In this document: piece by piece, positions 55,454 through 64,000 of the stretch
How the letters are laid out: each line of letters begins with the position of its first letter
Position numbering within the stretch: position 1 is the first letter of the stretch
Assembly: GCF_000348945.1 (NCBI RefSeq)
Contig: NZ_AOCK01000006.1
Span: 62,001 to 126,000, forward strand
Length of the DNA stretch: 64,000 nucleotides
Source: Paeniglutamicibacter gangotriensis Lz1y
GTDB taxonomy: Bacteria > Actinomycetota > Actinomycetes > Actinomycetales > Micrococcaceae
Reading direction: 5' to 3'
Program-made: the position numbers and the translations under genes
The notes under the pieces: generated by a model
Seen by the model: only the letters and a program-made list of their open reading frames with translations
The model's database searches: none
What the model was told of the DNA's origin: nothing

Positions 55454-58372
55454 ATGCGGTTTGAGGTACTTGGCCCCATGAGGGTTTCCCTGGACGCGGC
55501 GGATATCACACCACAGGGAGGACTGCAGCGGCTCCTGCTGGCGCTGCTGCTGGCACGGGGACACCGGGGGGTTTCGGTGGATGTGCTCACCCAGGCCCTG
55601 TGGGGTGATCCGCCAGATGCGCATGCCCCCGCCCGGCTCCAGCTGTTGGTGCACCGACTACGGACCCGACTGGGTGCTGCCGATCGGATCAGCCTGGGGC
55701 CGCAGGGTTACGAGCTGCATCTCGAGGAAAACGAGTCTGACGCCGAACGGTTCAGGACCTCCGCCGACGTGCTTTTGCACGCTTCGGACCCGGCCGCAGC
55801 GGTGGCTCATGCGCGCGACGCCCTGGCCTGCTGGCGCGGACGGCCCTTTGCCGAGTTGGACCATCCGATCCTTGACGAAGAACGTCATCAGTTGACGGAG
55901 CAACGCCTGGGTGTCCAGGAACAACTCTTCGACGCCGAGCTCGCGCTGGGGCAACACTTGGCGATCCTTCCCGAACTTGAGGAATTGGCTCGGGCGCACC
56001 TGCTCAACGAACACGTCCAGGGCATGTTGTTGACAGCGCTGTACCGCTGCGGAAGGCAGGCCGAGGCGCTACAGGTGTATCGGCGCACACGCGAGGTGCT
56101 CGTGCAGGAACTTGGCTTGGAACCGGGGCCGGAACTGAGGCGCCTGCACCAAGGCGTCCTCGGTGGTGATCCCGCGGCGGCGCCGCGAATCCGGGTGGTG
56201 CCCGCGCAGCTCCCACGCGGATCCGGCGAGTTGTTCGGCCGCGAAACGGACCTCGGGACATTGGACGCGCTGTTCGAGGCTCGCAGCCCCCGGGCTGGCA
56301 AGCCGACCGGATGCACCGTCACGGGTACAGCGGGAGTGGGCAAAACGGCACTGGCCATCGCGTGGGCCCGGGGCCGGCGCCTGGACTTTCCCGACGGACA
56401 GCTCTACGCCGACCTGTGCGGTTACAGCGCCGATGCACCGCTTGAGCCTGGCAGTGTGCTTGCCTCGTTCATCAGGGCCATTGGCGGCGGCACTACCGAT
56501 CTTGCTGCCATGGACGTCGGTGAACGCGCGGCTCTGTTTCGAAGCCTCGTTGACGGGCAGTGGATGCTGATCGTGCTCGACAACGCCCGTTCCGCGGCGC
56601 AGGTCCGCGAACTGCTGCCCGGAACCGGCGGCTGCTTCGTCCTGGTGACCAGCAGGGATTCGCTGCCCGAACTTGCAGTGCATTACGGAACCGATTCGCT
56701 GCACCTCGAACGGCTCGGACACAGCGCCAGCCTGGAATTGCTCGTCGGCGTGGCCGGCGAGCAGGTGCATGGGGATGCAGGGGCAGCCAGCGCCCTCGTG
56801 GAGGCCTGCGCCCGGCTGCCGATTGCGCTTCGACTGGCGGGCGAACAGGTGCGCTCACGTCCCGGGAGCAACCTTGGAGTGCTGGTGCGGGAAATCAGGC
56901 AGGAACGATCCAGACTCGACCACCTGGAGCTGGGCACCGGCCCCCAGACAGATATGCGCGCGGTCTTCTCCTGGTCCTACGGCACGCTGCCGCCGGACGC
57001 AGCGCGCTTCTTTGCCCATTTGGGGCTCCTGCCCGGTCCCGACGCGGATGCTGAGACCATCTCGGCCCTCGCCGGGATCGACCTTCGGGTGGCCCGCCGC
57101 CTGCTCAAGACGCTGGTGGGGGCAAACCTTGTCGAAAGGACAGCGCAAGGGCGTTTTCGGCTGCACGGGCTCCTGCGTGAATACACCCTCGAACTTGCGC
57201 TGCGCAGCTTCGCGGTGGCCGAACGCGAAACCGCGATCTCGCGGCTCATCGACTATTACGGCTCGGTTACCTCGCTGGCCATCGACATGGCCGGCCCGGC
57301 GGGAGGGAACCTGCCGGGGACTCCCGCTGCCGCGCGACAGACGGAACTGGATTCCTCGGTCGCCTGGTTGGAGGCCGAAAGGCCCTCCTTCGAGGCGCTG
57401 GCGGGTTCGGCCGACACCGGAAACGGACACCGGCTGGTCGAACTATCACAGAGCCTCGAACTTTTCCTGTGGACGCAGTCCCACGGGGTGGAGGCGCAAC
57501 GCCTGCAGGAAGAGAACCGCGATCGCGCCCGCAGGGCGCGGGACCCTGCCGCGGAAGTGCACGCCGAACAACTCCTGGGATCGCTGTGCAGGGACCGCGG
57601 CGATCTGGAGGGCGCAGAAGCCCACCATCGTCGTGCCCTGGAATTGAGCGGCCAAACCCACGATCGCCTCGGTGCATCCCTGGCCCTGCACGACCTGGGC
57701 ATTGCCGCCGATGCCTCGGGCCGAACCGGAGAGGGGCTTGCGCTGCTCTCCCGCGCCCTCGAACTGGTGCGCGCCGAACACGACGAGGCCCGGACCGCCA
57801 TTGCGCTGGGAAACATCGGCGAGCTGCAGGGCAGGCTCGGCCGCGATACCCAGGCTGGTACCAGCTACGGCGAGGCACTAGAAATATCGCTCGTCCACGG
57901 GTTCCGCAGAACCCTTCAACTGGCACTGCGGGGGCTGACCCGCCTGGCCATCGGCCGCGGAGCGTACGACGAGGCATTGTCCCTGGCCCAGCAATCCCTG
58001 GACCAGGGGCGGCTGGAGGCCAGCCAGGTCGCCGAGGCCCGGGCCCACGGCACCCTCGGACGGATTTACGCCCTCACCGGCAATGCCCGGCAGGCCCGCC
58101 GGCACCATGACGCGGCGCTGGCCCAGGCCCGTTGCACCGGAAACCTGGACCTGCTCCTGGAACAGCTGCGGGGACGGGCCGAACTTGTTGCATCAACCGA
58201 TCCGCACACGAGCCGGACCCACTACCTCGAGGCCATCGATCTCGCCCGGAGCCATCATTGTCCCGCCCGGGAAGCGGAGCTGCGGCGCGCCCTCGCCGGG
58301 CTGCGCACGGCTCCCGCAGTCCACGTCCTTCCCGGTGCCCCCGCGCGATCCCCGGCGAAGCCAGCCCGGTAG
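55454..58372 (+). CDS. AfsR/SARP-type regulator (SARP + NB-ARC + TPR)
   Basis: The 972-residue protein has an OmpR-like DNA-binding domain (about 1-90), a bacterial transcriptional activation domain (about 97-240, ending VLVQELGLEPGPELRRLHQG), an NB-ARC ATPase with Walker A GTAGVGKTAL (about 291-300) and Walker B MLIVLDNARSA, and a tetratricopeptide region over the last 300 residues. This is the domain order of AfsR. Such proteins activate secondary-metabolism or stress genes in response to ligand and ATP. GGAGGT lies six bases before ATG 55454. It is convergent with the MFS gene downstream. Confidence 0.88.
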   Translation: MRFEVLGPMRVSLDAADITPQGGLQRLLLALLLARGHRGVSVDVLTQALWGDPPDAHAPARLQLLVHRLRTRLGAADRISLGPQGYELHLEENESDAERFRTSADVLLHASDPAAAVAHARDALACWRGRPFAELDHPILDEERHQLTEQRLGVQEQLFDAELALGQHLAILPELEELARAHLLNEHVQGMLLTALYRCGRQAEALQVYRRTREVLVQELGLEPGPELRRLHQGVLGGDPAAAPRIRVVPAQLPRGSGELFGRETDLGTLDALFEARSPRAGKPTGCTVTGTAGVGKTALAIAWARGRRLDFPDGQLYADLCGYSADAPLEPGSVLASFIRAIGGGTTDLAAMDVGERAALFRSLVDGQWMLIVLDNARSAAQVRELLPGTGGCFVLVTSRDSLPELAVHYGTDSLHLERLGHSASLELLVGVAGEQVHGDAGAASALVEACARLPIALRLAGEQVRSRPGSNLGVLVREIRQERSRLDHLELGTGPQTDMRAVFSWSYGTLPPDAARFFAHLGLLPGPDADAETISALAGIDLRVARRLLKTLVGANLVERTAQGRFRLHGLLREYTLELALRSFAVAERETAISRLIDYYGSVTSLAIDMAGPAGGNLPGTPAAARQTELDSSVAWLEAERPSFEALAGSADTGNGHRLVELSQSLELFLWTQSHGVEAQRLQEENRDRARRARDPAAEVHAEQLLGSLCRDRGDLEGAEAHHRRALELSGQTHDRLGASLALHDLGIAADASGRTGEGLALLSRALELVRAEHDEARTAIALGNIGELQGRLGRDTQAGTSYGEALEISLVHGFRRTLQLALRGLTRLAIGRGAYDEALSLAQQSLDQGRLEASQVAEARAHGTLGRIYALTGNARQARRHHDAALAQARCTGNLDLLLEQLRGRAELVASTDPHTSRTHYLEAIDLARSHHCPAREAELRRALAGLRTAPAVHVLPGAPARSPAKPAR

Positions 58373-58387
58373 GCTCCCGGCCGAGCG

Positions 58388-59860
58388 CTACCAGCGACGA
58401 TTGCCCCGAACCGACGGGGCCGCGGATCGGTGATTCCGCACGCCCGTGGCCGGGATGCCCGCGACGCACGCGGCAACGCCGATCCCCAGCACCAGGACCG
58501 CCGCGGACACCAGCATCCCGGGCTCGATGCCGATGCGGTTGGCCCCCCGGGGCACGATCGCCAACACCGTGACGAGGGCCAGTCCCGCGGCACCGCCGAC
58601 GTTTTGAAACGTGGTGAGCAGGCTCGCGACGGTTCCACGGAACTCCTCGGGTGCGGCATCTACCGCCCCGATCGAGGCCGCGGGGAAGCATAGAGCCAGC
58701 GCCGCGCCCACGCCCGCCATCGACGGCAACACCACCATCCAGGGATCGGCGCTCAGGCCGACGATGCCCAGGAACACGAGGCTGGCGGCCAGAAGCAGCG
58801 CCCCGGCAGTGAACACCCACGGGGCACCGAAACGGGTGACCATCCGCGCGCCCGCACCGGAGAGGAGGCTGAAGAACAGCGGCTGCGGCAGGATCAGCAG
58901 GCCCACCACAAAGGCGTCGGCGCCGCCACGGGCCACCAGGCCAAGACTGAGCACATACATGGAGGCCACCACCGCACCAAACACCCCGGACGGGCCCAGG
59001 CACGAGGCCAGGATGCGCGGGGAATGGATCACCGCGGACGGAAAGAGGGCAGGACCGCTGCGGAACAGCAGCAGACCGACCAGGGCCAGCAGGGCAACGG
59101 CTTCGATTGCAAGCCACGGCATCGCAAGGGTGGTGAACGCCCCGAGCAGATGCACCGACAGGATCAACGCGCCGGTGAGCAAGAGCGTTGAGCGCACTTC
59201 GATGCGCTGGCGCACGCGAACCGCCGCCACCTTCACGGAGGAACCTGCCAGCAGCACCAGCAGCACCACCGGAAGGAAGAGCAGGAAACTCGCCCGCCAG
59301 CCAAACAACGTGACCACCGCGCCAGGCAGCACCAGTCCCAGCGAAAACCCGACGGCACCCATCGCCCCGTACAGGGCGATCGCCCGGTTGCGCCGGGCCG
59401 ATTCCGCCAACCCCGCGGTGATGAGTGCTAGTGCGGCCGGGGCGCTGAGTGCCGCACCGGCACCTTGGATGAAGCGACCGGCGCCCAGCAACAGCACTGA
59501 ACCGGCAAGCGCGCAGGCCAGGCAGCCGAGCCCGAAGAGTCCGACGCCGATCAGGAAGACCGCGCGGCGGTTCCACGCATCGACCAGGCGCCCGGCCAGG
59601 GGGAGCAACCCGGCATAGCTGAGCAGGAAGGCACTGGCAACGATCTGCATTTCACCGGCGTCCAGTGCCAGATCCGTGTGGATCGCGGCGATCTGCACGT
59701 TGATGCTCGAGGAACTCATGCCCTCAAGCAGCAGGGCGAGGCAGACGCAGACCATGCGTGCCCGGCCCAGAGGCGCGGGGGATGATGCGCCGGGTTGTGC
59801 TTGGCCGGGCGCCGTCGAGGCCTTCGTGGCCGTTGCTGGTTCTGGATATTCATCTGGCAT
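58388..59860 (-). CDS. MFS efflux transporter (DHA2-like, 14-helix)
   Basis: The 490-residue protein has a cytoplasmic N-tail of about 35 residues, then many hydrophobic segments, the motif GRLVDAWNRRAVFLIGVGLF after helix 2, and the drug-exporter motif C region (ALYGAMGAVGFSLGLVLPGA). The length fits DHA2-type drug:proton antiporters. ATG 59860 has GGGAGAA about eight bases upstream and is preferred over 59905. The gene is convergent with the AfsR-like regulator, 15 bases apart, and may be among its targets. Confidence 0.85.
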   Translation of the reverse strand: MPDEYPEPATATKASTAPGQAQPGASSPAPLGRARMVCVCLALLLEGMSSSSINVQIAAIHTDLALDAGEMQIVASAFLLSYAGLLPLAGRLVDAWNRRAVFLIGVGLFGLGCLACALAGSVLLLGAGRFIQGAGAALSAPAALALITAGLAESARRNRAIALYGAMGAVGFSLGLVLPGAVVTLFGWRASFLLFLPVVLLVLLAGSSVKVAAVRVRQRIEVRSTLLLTGALILSVHLLGAFTTLAMPWLAIEAVALLALVGLLLFRSGPALFPSAVIHSPRILASCLGPSGVFGAVVASMYVLSLGLVARGGADAFVVGLLILPQPLFFSLLSGAGARMVTRFGAPWVFTAGALLLAASLVFLGIVGLSADPWMVVLPSMAGVGAALALCFPAASIGAVDAAPEEFRGTVASLLTTFQNVGGAAGLALVTVLAIVPRGANRIGIEPGMLVSAAVLVLGIGVAACVAGIPATGVRNHRSAAPSVRGNRRW

Positions 59861-60241
59861 GGCTTGCTTCTCCCGGGTTCGCAGTGACAAACGCACATTC
59901 TTCAACGCGGCACTTTCCTTGCGCTTTCATTACTGTTCGGCATCCCGCGCACCCCCTGTCATCCCCGGGCCATCCCGGGTAGCTTTGGACGATGGTGCAT
60001 GTGGCGCTGGTTGCGGGCTCCGCCGTGCTGACACCGCGGGCCGTCGGGCGCCGTGCCGTTCACCCACGGCGCCGGGAGCCGACCATCGGATGTCCGGCTC
60101 CCGGCTCGAGGTCGTGCGCGGGCGCGAAGGTTTATGACGCGCCGCCGCGACGCGCGGCGGTCCGAGTGGGAGACTTTTCATGAACCCCTTCAGATTTGGC
60201 CATCGGCAGCCCGATGGCCAGCACGTCCCCGAGGAGCAGCA
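59861..60241. other. Intergenic region with leader hairpin before the ArgE-like gene
   Basis: About 380 bases. A short frame of 50 codons begins at ATG 60180 (MNPFRFGHRQPDGQHV) with GGGAGA upstream and overlaps the next gene. Within it GGCCATCGG (60198-60206) pairs with CCGATGGCC (60211-60219) around CAGC, just before the ribosome binding site GAGGAG at 60231-60236. This may be a leader peptide and hairpin or simple chance. Confidence 0.4.
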
Positions 60242-61414
60242 ATGCCAGCACAACCGCAGACAACAACCATGGCCGAACTCACCAAACTCATCGGCTTCGA
60301 CACCACCAGCCGGGACAGCAACCTCCCACTGATCGACTACGTCGTCGGGCGCCTCGACGCCCTGGGCATCACCTCGACCCTCATCCACAATGCCGAAGGC
60401 GACAAGGCCAACCTGCTGGCCACCATCCCGGCAGCAGACGGCACCCGAACCGGCGGCATCGTGCTTTCCGGGCACACCGACGTGGTCCCGGTCGACGGAC
60501 AGTCGTGGAGCAGCGAGCCCTTCACCCCCGACATCCGCGACGGCAAGCTCTACGCCCGCGGCGCCTGCGACATGAAGGCCTACCTCGCGGTCATCATGGC
60601 CAAGCTCGACGATCTGGTGGCCGCCAAACTCTCCGAACCGCTGCACCTGGCCTTCTCCTATGATGAAGAAGTCGGCTGCATCGGGGCCGTCGATCTGGTC
60701 TCGGCGATCACCGAGACCGGCCTGAAGCCGCGCGCCGCCATCGTGGGGGAGCCCACCAGCATGCGCGTGGTCCGCGGACACAAGTCCGTCAACGTCATCC
60801 GCGTGGACTTCCGCGGCATCGCGGCCCACTCGTCGTTGACCCCACAGGGCGTCAACGCCATCACCGCCGCGGCCGAATTCACCCGCTTCGTCGAATCCAT
60901 GGCCCAGGATTTCAAGGCAGATGGCCCGTTCGACGACGCATTCATCGTTCCGTACACCACCACCACGGTCAACAAGATTTCCGGTGGCATCGCGGTCAAT
61001 ACCATTCCTGCCGAATGCACCCTGCATTTCGAATTCCGTTCCATCGGGGCCGATGACCCCACGGAACTGATCGAGCGCTTCCGTGCCGAGGCCAGGCGGA
61101 TCGAAGCCACGATGCGCAAGCAGCAACAGGACGTCGGCATCGAATTCACGGTCCTGGCGCAGACCCCGGGACTCGACACCCCCCAAGACGCGGACATCGT
61201 GGCACTGGCCGCCGAACTCGGTGGCCTGCCCAGTCCCGACAAGGCCACCTACGGCACCGAGGCAGGACTGTTCTTCAACGCCGGCATCCCCACGGTGGTG
61301 TGTGGCCCCGGCGACATCGCCCAGGCCCACGCACCGGATGAGTTCATCGAACTCGAACAGATCACCGCGTGCGAGGCGTTCTTCGAGAACCTGCTCACCA
61401 AGCTCGCCGTCTAA
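60242..61414 (+). CDS. argE: Acetylornithine deacetylase (ArgE-like M20 peptidase)
   Basis: The 390-residue zinc hydrolase has the M20 core: LSGHTDVVPVDGQSWSSEPF (metal His/Asp), LYARGACDMKAYLAVIMAKL, the catalytic YDEEVGCIGAVDL, IVGEPTSMRVVRGHKS and, at the end, YGTEAGLFFNAGIPTVVCGP. These match ArgE, which removes acetyl from N2-acetylornithine. Actinobacteria usually make arginine through the ArgJ transacetylase, and the gene lies beside a transporter, so it may instead deacetylate an imported N-acyl amino acid. GAGGAG lies five bases before the ATG. Confidence 0.85.
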   Translation: MPAQPQTTTMAELTKLIGFDTTSRDSNLPLIDYVVGRLDALGITSTLIHNAEGDKANLLATIPAADGTRTGGIVLSGHTDVVPVDGQSWSSEPFTPDIRDGKLYARGACDMKAYLAVIMAKLDDLVAAKLSEPLHLAFSYDEEVGCIGAVDLVSAITETGLKPRAAIVGEPTSMRVVRGHKSVNVIRVDFRGIAAHSSLTPQGVNAITAAAEFTRFVESMAQDFKADGPFDDAFIVPYTTTTVNKISGGIAVNTIPAECTLHFEFRSIGADDPTELIERFRAEARRIEATMRKQQQDVGIEFTVLAQTPGLDTPQDADIVALAAELGGLPSPDKATYGTEAGLFFNAGIPTVVCGPGDIAQAHAPDEFIELEQITACEAFFENLLTKLAV

Positions 61415-61452
61415 CCCGTCCTGCCACCTACCTAACGCAAGGAGAAGCTCCC

Positions 61453-62727
61453 ATGGCCGAGGCAACAACCGCCACCCCGCAGCAGCTGGCCGCCGCAAAG
61501 AAGGCGGTGATCAGCAGCTCGATCGGTGCCGCACTGGAATGGTTTGACATCATCGTCTACGCGACGTTTGCTGTGGTGATCGCCGAGAACTTCTTCCCTG
61601 AATCCGACGGCACGGTGGCGCTGCTGCTCACTTTCGCCACTTTCGCGATCTCCTACCTCATCCGTCCGCTGGGCGGCATGATCCTGGGTAGCTATGCGGA
61701 CCGCAAGGGCCGGAAGAACGCCCTGACGCTGACCCTGATGCTGATGATGGTTGGCACCCTGATCATGGCGGTGGCCCCCACCTATGCGATGGTCGGCGTC
61801 TGGGGAGCTGTCATCATCCTTCTCTCACGCCTGATCCAGGGGTTCTCGGCCGGTGGCGAGTTCGGTACGGCTACGGCCTTCCTGATCGAGACCGCCCCGC
61901 ACAAGAAGGCCTTCTACGCCTCGTGGCAGGTTGCCGCGCAGGGCGCCTCGATGCTGCTGGCCTCGGCCTTCGGCTACGGACTGACCCAATGGCTCTCCGA
62001 GGAGGCGCTGTACAGCTGGGGCTGGCGGGTACCGTTCTTCGTGGGCCTGCTGATCGGTCCGGTGGGCCTGTACATCCGGGCCCGGCTCGATGAGACCGAG
62101 GAATTCACCAAGGGCGAGAAGACCAAGACCCCGCTCAAGGACTTGTTCGTGCACCACTACGGCCGCCTGCTGGCAGGTTCGGCGGTCATCGGGGTGGCAA
62201 CCATCTCGGTGTACATGATCCTGTACATGCCGACCTTCGCCGTGAAGAACCTGGGCATCCCCGCCACCGCCGCGTTCCTGGGCGGTGTGGTGGCCGGGCT
62301 CGTGGTGCTGGTCGGCGTCCCGTTCGTGGGGCACCTGGCCGACCGGGTGGGCCCGGCGAAGGTCATGACGTACTCGGCAATTGCCGCTCTGTTGCTGGCC
62401 TGGCCGCTGTTCCAGCTGATGGTCACCAACCCGACGGTGCCGGTCATGGTCCTGGTCATCGCCCTGCTGGGCGTGCTCATGGCCTTCTACTTCGGGCCGC
62501 TGCCGGCGCTGCTGTCCGCGATGTTTCCCTCCGCCATCCGTGGCACGGGCTTGGCGGTGACTTACAACGTGGGGGTGACGTTGCTCGGCGGCATCGCTCC
62601 GCTCGTGCTGACCTGGCTGTTGGCTGTCACTGGCTCGTTGAATGCACCCAGCTTGTACTACATGGCCATCGCGGTGATTTCGTTGGTGGGGCTCTACTTC
62701 GTGCGCACCCGCTACAACCAGCGCTGA
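61453..62727 (+). CDS. MFS transporter of the metabolite:H+ symporter (MHS) family
   Basis: The 424-residue protein shows the MHS pattern: AAKKAVISSSIGAALEWFDI at helix 1, YLIRPLGGMILGSYADRKGR after helix 2, LIQGFSAGGEFGTATAFLIE, and SWGWRVPFFVGLLIGPVGLY. Family members import proline, betaine, citrate, alpha-ketoglutarate or shikimate with protons. It lies 38 bases after the ArgE-like gene with GGAGAAG upstream, so the pair probably takes up and deacetylates the same class of compound. Confidence 0.88.
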   Translation: MAEATTATPQQLAAAKKAVISSSIGAALEWFDIIVYATFAVVIAENFFPESDGTVALLLTFATFAISYLIRPLGGMILGSYADRKGRKNALTLTLMLMMVGTLIMAVAPTYAMVGVWGAVIILLSRLIQGFSAGGEFGTATAFLIETAPHKKAFYASWQVAAQGASMLLASAFGYGLTQWLSEEALYSWGWRVPFFVGLLIGPVGLYIRARLDETEEFTKGEKTKTPLKDLFVHHYGRLLAGSAVIGVATISVYMILYMPTFAVKNLGIPATAAFLGGVVAGLVVLVGVPFVGHLADRVGPAKVMTYSAIAALLLAWPLFQLMVTNPTVPVMVLVIALLGVLMAFYFGPLPALLSAMFPSAIRGTGLAVTYNVGVTLLGGIAPLVLTWLLAVTGSLNAPSLYYMAIAVISLVGLYFVRTRYNQR

Positions 62728-62943
62728 GCAGGGCGTTGTCGGAGGGACCGGGACCAAGCCCGGTTTCTCCGGCAACTTTGCTCGCGGGAGGAATCGGCGC
62801 CGCCGTCTTCGAAGCGCATGCATTGTTGAGAAAGCGGTTCGGAGCGGCGGCCGATTTGCCAAGTGAGTCATGTGTGTATTAGATTATTCTCTTGTTGCAG
62901 CGCACCTGTTCGGAACGAAGGTATCCGGTCGGTAGTTGTTTCG

Positions 62944-63016
62944 GGGCCTTTAGCTCAGCTGGTAGAGCGTCACGTTTACACCGTGAATGTCATCGGTTCG
63001 ATCCCGGTAGGGCCCA
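62944..63016 (+). tRNA. tRNA-Val (anticodon TAC), second copy
   Basis: This is base-for-base identical over 73 bases to the gene at 52120-52192, with the anticodon loop TTTACAC. The flanks on both sides differ from those of the first copy. A good terminator follows at 63025. Confidence 0.96.
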
Positions 63017-63024
63017 CAGTCAAG

Positions 63025-63072
63025 ATCCCTGGTGAAGTACGGCTTAAGTCCCACTTCACCAGGGATTTTTTG
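63025..63072 (+). terminator. Rho-independent terminator of tRNA-Val
   Basis: ATCCCTGGTGAAGT (63025-63038) pairs with ACTTCACCAGGGAT (63053-63066), followed by TTTTTG. Confidence 0.92.
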
Positions 63073-63104
63073 TTGCTGTGACGGTGCCGCTTCCGCCACA
63101 TGCA

Positions 63105-63149
63105 AAGAGCCTCGCGGTCCCGGATGTATCCGGGACCGCGAGGCTCTTA
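63105..63149. terminator. Terminator of the csbD-like gene
   Basis: A 20-base perfect inverted repeat (AAGAGCCTCGCGG on the left, CCGCGAGGCTCTT on the right) with a tight ATGTAT loop lies just beyond the csbD-like stop. It can act in both directions. Confidence 0.85.
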
Positions 63150-63169
63150 CTTAATATTGAAAGTCTGTG

Positions 63170-63355
63170 TTAGCCGCCAGTGATGTCCTTGGTCGCGTCC
63201 TTGACGTGCTCCCCGGCCTGCTTGGCCTTGGCCGCGGCCTGGTCCTTGAGTCCTTCGGCCTGAAGGTTCTCGTTGTTCGTGGCGTCACCAAACTTTTCCT
63301 TGGCCTCGCCAGCGACTTCCTGCGCCTTGTTGCTGATCTTGTCTCCGAGTCCCAT
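63170..63355 (-). CDS. CsbD family stress protein
   Basis: The 61-residue hydrophilic protein, MGLGDKISNKAQEVAGEAKE onward, matches the CsbD family, general stress proteins of unknown mechanism. It is dominated by Ala, Lys, Glu, Asp and Gly and should be helical or disordered. The ATG at 63355 has GAAGGGAAAA upstream. In related bacteria such genes are under general stress control; no promoter was assigned here. Confidence 0.9.
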   Translation of the reverse strand: MGLGDKISNKAQEVAGEAKEKFGDATNNENLQAEGLKDQAAAKAKQAGEHVKDATKDITGG

Positions 63356-63549
63356 GATGGGTTTTCCCTTCGTTTGATCCTGCTTGAACTCTCCCCACGC
63401 TAGGAACCTAACCTTAGCGTTTGCTGTTAACGGGGAAAAAATCTGCTGAAAAACCATGCCCACCCGAAGGAATGGTGCCGTTACACCGGCACGGTGACGC
63501 GGGAATCGTTGGCCCCCGCTTGATCAAAAGATTTTATGAATACACCCTG

Positions 63550-63589
63550 TTGACACTCCATGCCTCGGAGCCCTAGTCTGATTAAATCA
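63550..63589 (+). promoter_or_regulatory. Probable gntK promoter with palindrome
   Basis: TTGACA (63550-63555) and TAGTCT (63574-63579) are spaced by 18 bases. The perfect palindrome TGATTAAATCA (63579-63589) starts at the last base of the -10 box and could be a repressor site, for example of a GntR-type regulator. Confidence 0.5.
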
Positions 63590-63652
63590 TATTTATGTCG
63601 GACGTCACGTTGTAATGTCCGCTATTTGCTTTGGTTCCACGATGGAGTGACG

Positions 63653-64000
63653 ATGAACAGCCCTGCTTACCCGCCCATGATCGTTATGGGCGTTTCCGGC
63701 TCCGGAAAATCAACGGTGGGGCGTTTGCTGGCCGAAAAGCTCGGTTCGGTGTTCATCGATGGCGACGACCTGCACCCAACATCGAACAAGGAAAAAATGG
63801 CTGCGGGGCACCCGCTCAATGATGTTGATCGCACGCCCTGGCTCGCAATCATCGGAGATGAACTCTCCCGAAGCGCCCAGGCCGGAGCGCCAGCCATCAT
63901 CGCCTGCTCGGCACTCAAACGCAGCTACCGCGACCTTTTGCGCGGCCACGAGCCCTCCACGATCTTCATCCATCTGCGCGGCACAGCCGATCTGATCCAG
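63653..64000 (+). CDS. gntK: Gluconokinase, partial (3' end off the window)
   Basis: The 116 residues present include the P-loop GVSGSGKST (13-21) and the gluconate-kinase block FIDGDDLHPTSNKEKMAAGH then PLNDVDRTPWLAIIGDEL, followed by IIACSALKRSYRDLLRG. The enzyme phosphorylates gluconate to 6-phosphogluconate for the pentose phosphate pathway. The family is about 160-180 residues, so some 50-60 are missing. GGAG lies six bases before the ATG at 63653. Confidence 0.93.
   Translation, partial: MNSPAYPPMIVMGVSGSGKSTVGRLLAEKLGSVFIDGDDLHPTSNKEKMAAGHPLNDVDRTPWLAIIGDELSRSAQAGAPAIIACSALKRSYRDLLRGHEPSTIFIHLRGTADLIQ

Noticed and set aside
58074-59576. 500-codon minus-strand open frame over the MFS and AfsR genes
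   Set aside because: It is out of frame with the MFS gene on the same strand and runs into the opposite strand of the AfsR-like gene; composition is that of a shadow.
59930-61498. 522-codon minus-strand open frame opposite the ArgE-like gene
   Set aside because: Antisense to a gene with complete M20 motifs; no own motif or ribosome binding site.

Overview
The window is 64 kb of high-GC DNA whose gene content and order point to an actinobacterium of the Micrococcaceae, Arthrobacter-like; I cannot fix the genus. Supporting signs are mycothiol-type arsenate reductase genes, actinobacterial families (DUF2469, DUF3145, DUF3052, a CarD-like protein, a PucR-type FasR, homodimeric AceE), LAxTG sorting signals and many GTG starts. 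Both ends are cut: an MFS transporter gene runs off the left edge and a gluconokinase gene runs off the right edge.

Layout. 1-2800: an MFS transporter followed by decayed genes (an internally deleted YdeP/FdhF-type molybdopterin oxidoreductase, a frameshifted sugar-binding lipoprotein, and the tail of a sugar ABC permease). 2800-8020: an arsenic resistance locus, with arsR and a phosphatase-like gene on the minus strand diverging from acr3, arsC, an ArsO-like flavoprotein gene and a lone pstS. 8100-15730: two CNNM/CorC-type membrane protein genes, an M20 amidohydrolase, a tiny basic protein, two related uracil-DNA-glycosylase-like proteins, and a divergent SDR/TetR pair sharing a perfect palindromic operator.

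16100-28720 is mostly conserved core: rpsP-khpA-rimM-trmD, thiC behind a TPP riboswitch, rplS, then two signal peptidase I genes and rnhB-DUF2469. The two lepB genes are separated by about 1.1 kb with no recognisable gene, a large sortase-anchored trypsin-like protease, and a small lipoprotein resembling a free-standing protease prodomain. 28900-31600 holds a RES-type toxin-antitoxin pair with a palindromic operator, then decayed lipoprotein genes. 31700-40720 is the yraN-comM-dprA-xerC competence/recombination cluster, split by an oppositely oriented osmoprotectant ABC transporter operon between comM and dprA.

40880-52000 is again core: DUF3145, the type II fatty acid operon fabD-fabH-acpP-fabF with its regulator fasR (a repeated inverted-repeat element lies before fasR and before fabD), a CarD-like regulator, aceE, DUF3052 and a peroxiredoxin. 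52120-63016 is accessory DNA bracketed by two identical tRNA-Val(TAC) genes. It holds two unknown proteins, a MerR regulator with a small-multidrug-export protein, a SARP/NB-ARC/TPR (AfsR-like) regulator convergent with an MFS efflux gene, and an ArgE-like deacetylase with an MHS-family transporter. A CsbD stress protein and the start of gntK close the window.

No CRISPR array, insertion sequence or prophage was recognised. The most unusual items are the surface-protease/free-prodomain module between the lepB genes, the fab-operon element pair, the ars locus with an Arg-to-Lys P-loop protein and an orphan PstS, and the clustered gene ruins.
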